Shown here piece by piece: positions 25,738-35,600 of a stretch of DNA of 64,000 bases. The DNA comes from Aedoeadaptatus coli (GTDB taxonomy: Bacteria; Bacillota; Clostridia; Tissierellales; Peptoniphilaceae). The notes under the pieces are model-generated. The model made no database searches, was not told the origin of the DNA, and saw only the letters and a program-made list of their open reading frames with translations. Each line of letters begins with the position of its first letter. The stretch's first letter is position 1. The position numbers were made by a program, and so were the translations under genes. The stretch lies in the NCBI RefSeq assembly GCF_900343085.1, contig NZ_OPYI01000005.1, positions 62,001 to 126,000 on the forward strand, written 5' to 3'.

Positions 25738-26458
25738 GCTAAAAATAGTGGCAATGGCTTTGTGTTTTTTAAGCATTTCTTCACAAGCCTTTGCTACAGG
25801 AAAATCAAATATAAATGAATATGGGACTGACGTAAAAGAAGAAACAATCGTTAGCTCAGATACGCCTCAGTATCAAGATAGTCAGGAACAGAATAAAAAG
25901 ATTGTACCTTTTGATCCTTCGAAGAAAAATGATATTCATGAGTCGAGAGGTCGAATCATCATGAATGTCGATCAGAAAGGGAACGACTTTAACTCCAGAG
26001 GTAATAAGTTTGATTTAATTCCCTTTACGACGGCGAATGGTACGACTTTAAAGCTATTAGTAAATTACGACGAATACAGTGAAGATGTAGTATTACTGGG
26101 TACGACAGACGAACAAGAACTCGCAAGTATGACCAAGAACTTGACGGAAGAAACTCGTGAGAGAGAAAAAGAAAGAGAAGAGTTCCAGCAAGTAAGTAGG
26201 AAGCTTCGAGAAGAAAATAGAGAAAAGCTCCAGGAAGAAAAGAGGCTTGAAAAAGAGAAGAAAAAACAAATTCAGCGAATGCTAATGTTACCCATTATTC
26301 TAGGCGGAGTTGCAGTAGCTTTAGTCTTAAAGTATTTAAAGAAAAAGAAAGAAGCAAATGAAGAAGGCTTAGAAGATGAAGGCGATATACTTGCGGAGGA
26401 CATGGAAGACGAGTTTATAGAAGCAGAAGACGAATTTGACGATGACGACGAAGAATAA
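25727..26458 (+). CDS. Second DUF4366-like exported membrane protein
   Basis: A 243-residue protein with the same plan as its neighbour: signal peptide (KIVAMALCFLSISSQAFA), a domain with FTTANGTTLKLLVNYDE (about 100-125), a charged coiled coil, one membrane helix (about 185-205) and an acidic tail. The frame is open from 25523, but its first 68 residues are just another frame of the upstream acidic tail; ATG 25727 has GAGAGG in front and opens a signal peptide. It looks like a diverged duplicate of the preceding gene and may form a heteromer with it. Confidence 0.75.
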   Translation: MKNKLKIVAMALCFLSISSQAFATGKSNINEYGTDVKEETIVSSDTPQYQDSQEQNKKIVPFDPSKKNDIHESRGRIIMNVDQKGNDFNSRGNKFDLIPFTTANGTTLKLLVNYDEYSEDVVLLGTTDEQELASMTKNLTEETREREKEREEFQQVSRKLREENREKLQEEKRLEKEKKKQIQRMLMLPIILGGVAVALVLKYLKKKKEANEEGLEDEGDILAEDMEDEFIEAEDEFDDDDEE

Positions 26459-26469
26459 GGAGGGAGCTT

Positions 26470-28488
26470 GTGAAATTAATTGTTGCAGAAAAACCCTCTG
26501 TCGCAAAAACAATTGCAAAAGTGATTGGCAATAGTCATAGCCGTAATGGCTATTTTGAGTGTGGAAACTATATTGTTACTTGGTGTGTCGGGCATTTAGT
26601 GTCATTGGCAGTACCGGAAGATTATACCGATTCATGGGCAAACTGGGATTTGAAAGTTTTGCCCATGATCCCGGTTCAATGGAAATTCAATGTAGTGCAA
26701 TCTACACAGAATCAGTTTAAAGTAGTAAAAGCACTCATGAATCAAAAAGAAGTAAGTGAAATCATCTGTGCAGCAGATGCCGGTCGAGAAGGCGAGCTTA
26801 TTTTCAGACTTGTTTATGCTAAGACAAACTGCTCTAAGCCCATAAAAAGGCTATGGGTATCTTCACTTGAAGATAAAGCCATAAGAGAGGGTTTAGATAA
26901 GTTAAGAGATGGAAGTGAGTTCGACTCGCTTTATCAATCGGCACTGGCAAGAGCAAAAGCCGATTGGTTGGTAGGAATGAATTATACACGCCTATACACT
27001 GTAGGTTATTCTGAAAAACTAACAATTGGTAGAGTACAAACACCTACGGTCGCCATGGTAGTTGAACGAGATAATGCTATTAAAAACTTTGTGAAATCCA
27101 AATACTATGAACTAGAAGTACAGGCGATCAAGGACAATCAAAAGATCCTCTTTAGATCTATTAATCAATGGGAAAAGAAAGAAGATGTTCCCGGTGATCT
27201 GGGAAGACATATTATAATTACTAGCTATGTTGAAGATCAAAAGAAAACTTCCGCTCCTCGTCTTTACGATTTAACGAGTTTACAAAAAACAGCCAATCAA
27301 GTGTATGGTTTCACAGCCCAGCAGACTTTAGATTATGCACAGAGTCTATACGAAAAGAAGCTTATAACCTATCCAAGAACGGATTCACGTTATCTCACTG
27401 AAGGTATGAAAAGTACAACGGAAGAACTAATTCATCATTGTCCGTTATACGAAATGAACGACAAAAAGAGCAATCACGATCGATTGTTTGATGATAGTAA
27501 AGTTTCTGATCACCATGCACTGTTGCCGACACTAGAATCTTTAGATGAAGATCTTCATAATGTGCCAAGTTCAGAAATTAAAATTTATGAACTCATTTAC
27601 TATAGGCTATTAGAATCGGTTTCGGGAGATCACATCATCAGGCAACAAAAAGCAGAGGCTATCTTTAAAGAGCGTCCTGAAGTTAAACTTCAAGCAGTTG
27701 GCAAAATTATTGAAGAAGAAGGCTTTAAGTCGGTCGAGAAGTTATACAGAGAAATCAGCCTTGAGAACAGTCCAATTTTCAGAATTGAAGAAAATGAGCT
27801 TCTGTCAATTGAAAATATCTCTATCGTTGAAAAAACGAAAAGTCCGCCAAAACCCTATAATGAGTCAACACTTTTAGGAGCTATGGAAACGGCGGGAACT
27901 GAAGATCTAGATACGAGTTTAGAGATAGAGCGAAAAGGCTTAGGTACTGCTGCTACAAGGGCTTCTATTATTGAAAAGTTGATCCAGTCCGAATATCTAG
28001 TGAGAGATAAAAAGAATCTCAGGTCTACAGAGAAGGCACAAAGACTCATCACCGTAGTTGATAGTCGAATTAAAGATCCTAAGACAACAGCTCAGTGGGA
28101 AAATTTACTATCTTTAATTTCCACCGGCGACTATCAAGCTGAGAATTTTTTAAAGAAGATTATTAAGGAAATTACAGACCATTGTTCAGATTTTGAACCT
28201 GATTCAAGTTTAATTCGCAGCAATCAAATTGGATCTTGTCCTATTTGTGGTAATGCAATAATTAAGACGAAGAAGGTTTATTTTTGTACGAATAAGGAAT
28301 GTAATTTTCATATTTTCACGGAAATGTGTAGAAAATCCATTAATGAATCAGAAGTTGCAGAACTTCTGGAAAATGGAGAGACAAAACTTATAAAAGGCTT
28401 TGTTTCCAAGAAAGGCAATAAGTTTAATGCAAAATTAAAATTGAATTCAGATCATGAAGTGATTTTTGATTTTGAAAACAAGAAATAG
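26470..28488 (+). CDS. topB: Type IA DNA topoisomerase (topoisomerase III)
   Basis: A 672-residue enzyme starting at GTG 26470 with AAGGAGG in front. The N-terminal Toprim domain has the invariant lead-in KLIVAEKPSVAKTIAKVIG and the acidic AADAGREGELIFR. The active-site tyrosine is in KKLITYPRTDSRYL (about 300). A C-terminal zinc-finger-like part (CPICGN and CTNKECNF, about 590-615) is present. TopB copies are standard in Tn1549-type ICEs and are thought to help decatenate or rewind DNA during transfer and replication. It probably works with the SSB-like proteins encoded directly downstream. Confidence 0.93.
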   Translation: MKLIVAEKPSVAKTIAKVIGNSHSRNGYFECGNYIVTWCVGHLVSLAVPEDYTDSWANWDLKVLPMIPVQWKFNVVQSTQNQFKVVKALMNQKEVSEIICAADAGREGELIFRLVYAKTNCSKPIKRLWVSSLEDKAIREGLDKLRDGSEFDSLYQSALARAKADWLVGMNYTRLYTVGYSEKLTIGRVQTPTVAMVVERDNAIKNFVKSKYYELEVQAIKDNQKILFRSINQWEKKEDVPGDLGRHIIITSYVEDQKKTSAPRLYDLTSLQKTANQVYGFTAQQTLDYAQSLYEKKLITYPRTDSRYLTEGMKSTTEELIHHCPLYEMNDKKSNHDRLFDDSKVSDHHALLPTLESLDEDLHNVPSSEIKIYELIYYRLLESVSGDHIIRQQKAEAIFKERPEVKLQAVGKIIEEEGFKSVEKLYREISLENSPIFRIEENELLSIENISIVEKTKSPPKPYNESTLLGAMETAGTEDLDTSLEIERKGLGTAATRASIIEKLIQSEYLVRDKKNLRSTEKAQRLITVVDSRIKDPKTTAQWENLLSLISTGDYQAENFLKKIIKEITDHCSDFEPDSSLIRSNQIGSCPICGNAIIKTKKVYFCTNKECNFHIFTEMCRKSINESEVAELLENGETKLIKGFVSKKGNKFNAKLKLNSDHEVIFDFENKK

Positions 28489-28504
28489 TTTAGGAGAGAG
28501 AACA

Positions 28505-29191
28505 ATGACTCAAAATAAAGACAAAAAAAGAATTGTACAAGAAGGATATATTGCAGAAGATATCAAGATTGAAGCTGCAATATCTAAAGAAGGTAAGCCC
28601 TTTTCCGTTGCCAATTTTTCAATCGTATTTGAAAATGAGGGTGGAGAAAGAGAATACCGCCCTGTAAGTGCCTATAAACATAATATAGATAAAGTCATGG
28701 ATCTCAAAAAAGGAGATCTAATACGAGTGTATGGAACAGAGCAAGAATACTCTAAAAAGTCCGGAGAGAAGGCTGTCTCAATCAATTTAAATGATTGTGA
28801 TCTTCTTGAAGGTGTAAAGAGGCAAGACATTGTTTCTTTAAGAGGTAATCTGACACAAGATGTAAGCCTTACCGATATAACGACTCGTGAAGGTGAAAAA
28901 ATTCAAGTAGCTAACTTCTTTATTGTTTATAAAGATGAAAATGGAGAAAAAGCCTCTCGATCGATCAGTGCTTATGGAAAGAATGCGTTAAAGGTCGCCG
29001 ACTTGAAACAAGGAGATTTTGTCCATGTTCAAGGTGCGGAAAAGCACTATAAAAATAAAGAAGGAAAAGATCGGACGTCCGTTCATCTTTATAGTTTTAA
29101 GATGCTAAAAGCTAAAGAAGATAGACAAAAAAATAAGGAAGTCGATCGGGAAGATAAGAAAATGAAAAATCAAGATGAAAGAGAAATCTAG
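28505..29191 (+). CDS. Protein with two tandem SSB-like OB-fold domains
   Basis: A 228-residue protein made of two similar halves. Residues 9-88 contain GYIAEDIKIEAAISKEGKPF and VANFSIVF; residues 92-195 contain GNLTQDVSLTDITTREGEKI and VANFFIVY, the beta strands of an SSB-type OB fold. Each half ends with the SxNL or SVHL strand, and the tail is charged. It probably binds single-stranded DNA during transfer. ATG 28505 with GGAGAG is chosen over an upstream start in topB. The internal duplication is visible at residue level but divergent. Another OB-fold gene follows. Confidence 0.72.
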   Translation: MTQNKDKKRIVQEGYIAEDIKIEAAISKEGKPFSVANFSIVFENEGGEREYRPVSAYKHNIDKVMDLKKGDLIRVYGTEQEYSKKSGEKAVSINLNDCDLLEGVKRQDIVSLRGNLTQDVSLTDITTREGEKIQVANFFIVYKDENGEKASRSISAYGKNALKVADLKQGDFVHVQGAEKHYKNKEGKDRTSVHLYSFKMLKAKEDRQKNKEVDREDKKMKNQDEREI

Positions 29192-29200
29192 GAGGATATT

Positions 29201-29581
29201 ATGAATCATTGCATGTTTTCAGGAAAAGTAGTTTCAAAGGAAGCTGTTGAACAATTTACGGGCAAAGATGGCAGAACCTTTGATTCGATGAATTTTCAAT
29301 TAGAAGTAGAAAATCAGAAAGAAAAAATGTTAGTACCCTGTCGCTATATTTCGTCTGCTGATACAGACAATAATTTAATGACGACGCTAGGAAATCTCGA
29401 AGACGGTCAAGACGTTATTCTCATGGGCAAGCTCAATATTCGTTCTATTAATTTTGGATTGACCACTATAACTGAGCCGTCTATTTATGTTCGCTCGATC
29501 GAAATTTTAAAAAGTAAATACAACATTGTAGATGAAGATGACAATTATATGATTATAGATAAAATGGAAACACCGTTTTAA
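29201..29581 (+). CDS. Single-domain SSB-like protein
   Basis: A 126-residue protein resembling a short single-stranded-DNA binding protein: MNHCMFSGKVVSKEAVEQF as first strand, then FDSMNFQLEVEN, and an acidic-hydrophobic tail ending in DKMETPF. In SSBs an acidic tail recruits partner proteins. GGAGG precedes the ATG. It is the last gene of the transfer operon that began with the coupling protein and is followed by a terminator. The fold assignment is by pattern and is less certain than for its neighbour. Confidence 0.6.
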   Translation: MNHCMFSGKVVSKEAVEQFTGKDGRTFDSMNFQLEVENQKEKMLVPCRYISSADTDNNLMTTLGNLEDGQDVILMGKLNIRSINFGLTTITEPSIYVRSIEILKSKYNIVDEDDNYMIIDKMETPF

Positions 29582-29614
29582 GCTCTAGATCTATAAAAGA
29601 TTAAGAAAGAAAGG

Positions 29615-29647
29615 GGTAGCAAAATTTTTTGTTACCTCTTTTTTTAT
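29615..29647 (+). terminator. Terminator of the transfer operon
   Basis: GGTAGCAAAA (29615-29624) pairs with TTTTGTTACC (29627-29636), with one G-U pair, followed by TCTTTTTTTT. It closes the run of transfer genes. Confidence 0.8.
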
Positions 29648-29653
29648 TTAGTA

Positions 29654-29682
29654 TTGACATATATTCCATGGAATAGTAATGT
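29654..29682 (+). promoter_or_regulatory. Promoter with palindromic spacer before the helicase gene
   Basis: TTGACA (29654-29659) and TAATGT (29677-29682) are 17 bases apart. The spacer carries a perfect 14-bp palindrome, TATTCCATGGAATA (29662-29675), where a dimeric repressor would block RNA polymerase. GGAGG for the downstream gene follows directly. Confidence 0.7.
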
Positions 29683-29693
29683 GGAGGTAGAAG

Positions 29694-32600
29694 ATGAACG
29701 CTAATAAACATGATGAAATTTACGATAATATTTATAATACGATTGGGGGGTTGCTTGAAGCTGAACAATGGAAAGGGTTTATGCAATCTGCTGCCTATAA
29801 CTATAAATATGATTTTATGAGACAGGTTGCTATATACAGCCAAAGACCTGATGCAAAAGCTTGCGCTCCGTATGACTTTTGGACACGAGTAGGACGATAT
29901 GTTAAACGTGGGAGTGCCGGGATAGCAGTACCAGACGAAACCACGCAAAAAATGAATTATCTTTTCGACATTTCTGATACAGGAACTAAAGTAAACTACA
30001 ATGACCAGGTTTTTGTATGGCAAATAAACAGAGAGGCGTTTAATGAAAAATATGGTACCAATTGGTATCAGGCTCTTAGCGATGAAATAAAAGAATCCAT
30101 AACATCACGAAATATAATTGATGAATTGTCAGATAACCAAAAAGACGTATTATTTCATACTGTTCTGTATCAAACACTCTATCGTATAGGTGTACCTCAA
30201 GAACAGTTAAGAGAAATAGATTTTACTAATTTAAAAAACTTGTCATTTAGTGAGTTTTTAGTCGTTGGTAGACTTGCAAATGAACAAACAAAAGAAAGTA
30301 TTAATCAACTACGCTACGAATTTAAGGATTATATAGAAAGAGAGGCTCAAAATGACAGTCAAAGTTATGAACAACAAACAGTATCAAAAGATCAACGGAT
30401 ATTGGATTCCGGAGACAAAAATCAAGAGCGAACAAAGACCGATCAGGAAATACGGACACATGAGGTGGAAGTATCTCAGAGAGAGCGAGAAGCTTTCGGA
30501 TATGGAACTGTTGAGCGAACTCGAAGTAACCGGACAACTGATGAACTATCTGGCGAATATAGAGGAGGAAGCGGAGAAAATCAAGGAATCCCGCTCGAAG
30601 ATGATGGAGGAACGGAAAATCGATTCCAATCTTCAGAAGAGCGACTATCAAGCCTATCTACAAGGGGTTCTACAAATCGAGACGGAATTAGAAGAAATAA
30701 TTCTGCACACTCTAATTTACGCATAGAAGATATAACACAAGAAATATCCAATAGATTCGTCATGTTTCCACCTGAGGAAGCAACACAAAAAGAAGTCATT
30801 CAGCAAGATATGGCTTCTTTTTTAAATGAGCAAAACAATAAAACTGCCTTGGATATGGATATGGATAACGACGGTGTTATTGATCGATATGATGCCGATT
30901 ATCGAGATTCCACAGTACAGAGTATTGGGCAACTCGATGAAAGAGAAGAGGAACGAAACAGGGAAGATGAAAACGAAGACTATGAACTAGGCTATTTCAG
31001 TCTGGGGAATGGATATGTAGTTTCAGATCAAAATATAAACGATAGAGAAACAAATGATTTTTTGTACCTAGCTCATATAAACGCTGATCGAACGATCGAT
31101 TTTTATAATGCGACATTAAGCAGCCATTATTCTCCAGGAATAGTGGATAAGATTATAGGCGAGGTTTGCTTGCAAGCGATGATCTTAGATGGGAATATCT
31201 CTTTTACTCAAAATCTAAAAGTTTTAAACGAGCTGTCTCCATTACTTAAAATAGAAGAGTTATCTAATGGAGAGATAGAAAACTTAAAGACTCTACTCAC
31301 AAAAATAGATTTTAACAGTTACATCGAAGCGGAAAAACTTAATCCTCAAGTTTTATCAACTGAGGAAAGAGTTAGAGAGATTAGTCAATTAGCACTCGAT
31401 GTAAACAAAAATAAGGCAAAAGATCAAGTAGAACAGTCATTACCCGAATCCAATGCTTTAAGTCAACAATTGAAATTTAACTTTCCTCCCACACCTATCA
31501 CTCAGGAAGTTATAGATACTATATTAGTTCATGGTGGGAATGTTGATGGAGGAAGACTTGCTATTGTTGCAGAGTTTTCAAAAGACAAAAGCATAGAAGA
31601 ATTAGGCGATTTTTTAAAGCAGTCATTTAAAGGTGGCAACGGTTTTTATATCGATGACAATCAAATCGCAGCATATTATACAGACGAAGGTCTTCAAATA
31701 GCACATGGTACATCTGCTAAGGAAAGCTATACAACGATTTCGTGGGAAGAAGTAGCGAAAAGAACTGACGAACTCCTCCAAACCGGCGATTTCGCTACGA
31801 AGGAAGAATTAGAAAATGCACTCACTTTCGAGAGGGAGAAAATTGCAGAATCGCTATGGTATTTAATACACGATCTAAATGCGGAAAGCACAGGAAGCTA
31901 TTTCAAAACACTAAAGAACGAACGAAGAGGCTTCTCAGAAGATACCAAGGATATTGCGGCATTGCTATCAAATCCCGTTTCTCTCCAAGGCATCAAAGAG
32001 GAATATAGCGACTTCTTAGAAGCATATAAAGATGACAAAGATCTTCTGCGATTTAACTTTCATAAGGTAGATGATCTTTATCAAAAATTAAGTGAACTCG
32101 AATTAAAACGTCGTGCATACAAGACAAACCTAACAGAAAACAAAGGAGTGAAGTCATTTATTACAGAAGATGAAATATATGACTTCTTTCATAGCGGAAG
32201 TGGAATGTCAGGAGGAAAAGAACGAATTTATCGTTTTTTCACGGAAGATCACGGTTTAACGGAAAAGGCAGAATTTTTAAGAGATGAGTACGGCACGGGT
32301 GGTCGTATGCCGGTCTTTCCGGGTTCCAGTAGCAGTCAAGAAGAACATGATTCAAGAGGAGTTAAATTAGAAAAGGAAAACTGTTCTGAAGTTTTTCTTA
32401 CCTGGTCAAATGCGGCTAAGTATGTTGATGACTTAATTCTTCAAGGTCTATACCTCGATAAGCAAGAAACGAACCTAGAAAAAGACTCAGAAGACAAGAG
32501 CAATAACTATTGGATTGTTGAATTTAATGAAAATGATCCTCTAATTCCTGATTATTCGGGCCAATTAGTAACACAGGAACTAATCAACGATATCAAAGAA

Positions 32601-35600
32601 AAAGATCAGTTGGTATTCAATCACAACAGAAACGTTGGAATCGACGCAAATAATGAAATGACAGACGATTATATGGGCTATTTCAAGTTTTATTTTGACC
32701 ATTATGTCGATGGCGAAAGAATCGAGCATCGTCGAATTGATATTGGAGATGGAGAAGAAGCTAATGCACAAGAGTTTGCATATCTCGAAGATCAATTACT
32801 CAGAATTAAAGAAGAGCCGATTAAGCAGCAAGTCGTTTCCACGCTAGAGAAAGAGAATTTTGAAAAAATTGAGGGAATTGAAGGGAACTTCTATTTACTC
32901 AATCGAAAACAAATACCGAAAGGTGTATTGAAAGAGCCGAGCCTTATTAAAGATAGTGTAAATGGTCGTTTGGGATATGAGGCAGATCTTCTCCTAGACT
33001 TAAATGAACAAAAACTAAAATCGGTTTTTTTGTATAATGGTTATTGGATTAATAATAACGATTTTGATTATGAAAGTTATGCTGATATTGAAGCTGCCCT
33101 CGTAGATTTAACCGATCGAAGCTATACAGGAAATATCCTAGATGAGTTTACTGAAGCCAGTGCTGAAAAATATGAACTCAATGTACGTGAAGTACAAAAT
33201 GTTTCTGTAAAAGATGAGAAACAAAGCTTCGATTTAGTTAAGGATTTTGATCCGCCTTCTGTCCGACTGGAAAATAATATTAAAGCGTTAGAAGTCCTCA
33301 AACGTTGTGAGAACGAAAGTCGATATGCTACAAGTGACGAGCGAAAAATTTTAGGAAACTATGTCGGTTGGGGCGGTCTTGCAGACGTTTTTAATGAAAC
33401 AAAAGGTGGACAATGGGAGCGTTCAAGAGAAATAATTAAACAATATTTATCGGAAGAGGAATATGAATCCGCTAAAGAGTCCACGTTAACATCGTTTTAT
33501 ACGTCGAATGGGATTATCGATGGAATCTACAGTGCTTTAGAGAACATGGGATTTAAAGGCGGAAATGTTTTAGAACCGAGTGCCGGAATAGGAAACTTTA
33601 TAGGCAATTTACCAAAGAGTTTGGAGCCGTCATCGTTTCATGCAGTAGAGCAAGATACGCTAAGCGGTCGCATAGCAAAACAGCTTTATCCGGAAGCTAC
33701 TATTGAAGTTTCGGGATTTGAAGATGTGAAACTACAAGATGACTACTATGATATAGCAATAGGTAATGTTCCCTTCGGAAATTACAAGCTATATGATGAA
33801 GCTTATAGTAAGCAGAATTTTTTAATTCATGATTACTTTTTTGCGAAGTCTCTGGATAAAGTTCACGATGGTGGCATTGTTGCTTTTATAACATCAAAAG
33901 GAACAATGGATAAGACAAATAGTGAGTTCTTAAACTACATGGCAGATCGAGCAAAACTGGTAGGGGCTATAAGATTACCAGAAGAAGCTTTTAAGCAGAC
34001 AGGAACGTCTGTCACTTCCGATATTTTATTTTTCCAAAAGGGAGAAAACAGTGATCGCACCTGGAATGAGCTGGGGAGAGATGAAAACGGAATATCCCTG
34101 AATCAGTATTTTATAGAACACCCTGAAATGATCATTGGAACTATGGTAGAGCGAACTGGTCCTTTCGGGAAGGTTGCTGCTTGTCAGCTGGGCGATAAAG
34201 ATTTTTCAGTACTCTTTGAAGAAGCCATTAAAAATCTACCTAAAGGTATATACAAAGAGCCGAATGAACGGTCGATCGAACCTAAAAAAGAAGAAAATCA
34301 AATTACAGCGGAACTGCCTGATTTGTCTGATGTAGAGGATTACACCTACTGTAAAGTAGGAGATAAAATATACTACAAGAATGAAAACGTCGTCGAAGAG
34401 ATCTCACAAGATGTCGAGCTGCTTAGCGGTATGATCGAGCTACGTGATACAGTTAAAGAACTTTATTACCTGGAATATAATAATTTCGATAGTAAAGCGA
34501 TCGATGAGGAAATGGAAAAGCTCAATAGTGTATATGATGAATTTGTCGAAAAGCACGGTCGCATTAATGAACCTTCGAAGATTAAAGCTTTCAGAGGAGA
34601 CGACTCCATTGCCATTCTTCTAGCATTAGAAGAATTAGATAATGACGGTAAGTTTGAACAGAAGGCTGATGTCTTCAGAGAACGTGTTATTAAGGGAGTA
34701 GAAGTTCCTGAGCATACAGAAGATCTGGTAGATGCTGTCATTCTTTCTCTCAATCACAAAGGTAGAATTGATCTGAATTTTATGTCTGAAATTATGGGAA
34801 GAGATTCCGCAGAAATTAAAAACGATCTTTTAGAGAAAAAGCTGGCTTTTAAAAGCGAGAGAGGTACAGGAGAATTAGTATATCGTGAAGATTTTTTATC
34901 CGGTGATATTCGCAAAAAAATAGAAACGTTCCAAGCAAATATCGACTCTTTTACAGTAGAGGAAAGAAAATCGATGATAGAAGCCCTCGAATCAGCAATA
35001 CCTGAAGCAATTAAAGCGAAAGATATAAGCTTTAGGCTAGGCTCTACATGGATTCCTGAGAGGTATATTTCTGATTTCTGTAGAGAAGTGTTAGGTGGAA
35101 GTAAGCGGATTGAATTTTCGGAAGCCACGTCGAAGTGGTATGTACCTGATAAAGGGAATGACTGGAGCGTTTATAGTACGACTAAATTTGGCACCCGTCG
35201 TATGAACTCGTGGCATATTTTGGAGAAAACACTTAATCAGAATGAACGATTAAAAATTGAAGATACAATTTATGTCGATGGCAAGGAACAAAAAGTACTA
35301 AACAAAAAAGAAACGATTTTGGTACAACAAAAGCAAGAATACATGAAGCAAGAATTTGCGAATTGGCTTTTCAGTGATCCTCAAAGGACAAGTGAATTAG
35401 AAAAGATCTATAATGAGCGATTTAACAATATAGTTATTCGAAAGTATACAGGAGAAAATCTTCCGTTTAGCGGCATGAATCCGCTTATTAGCTTGCGTCC
35501 ACATCAAAAAGACGTAGTAGCCAAATCAATATTCCACGGAAATACGTTGGCAGCTCATACAGTTGGAGCAGGTAAGACTTTTTCTGCAATTGCAGCCATA

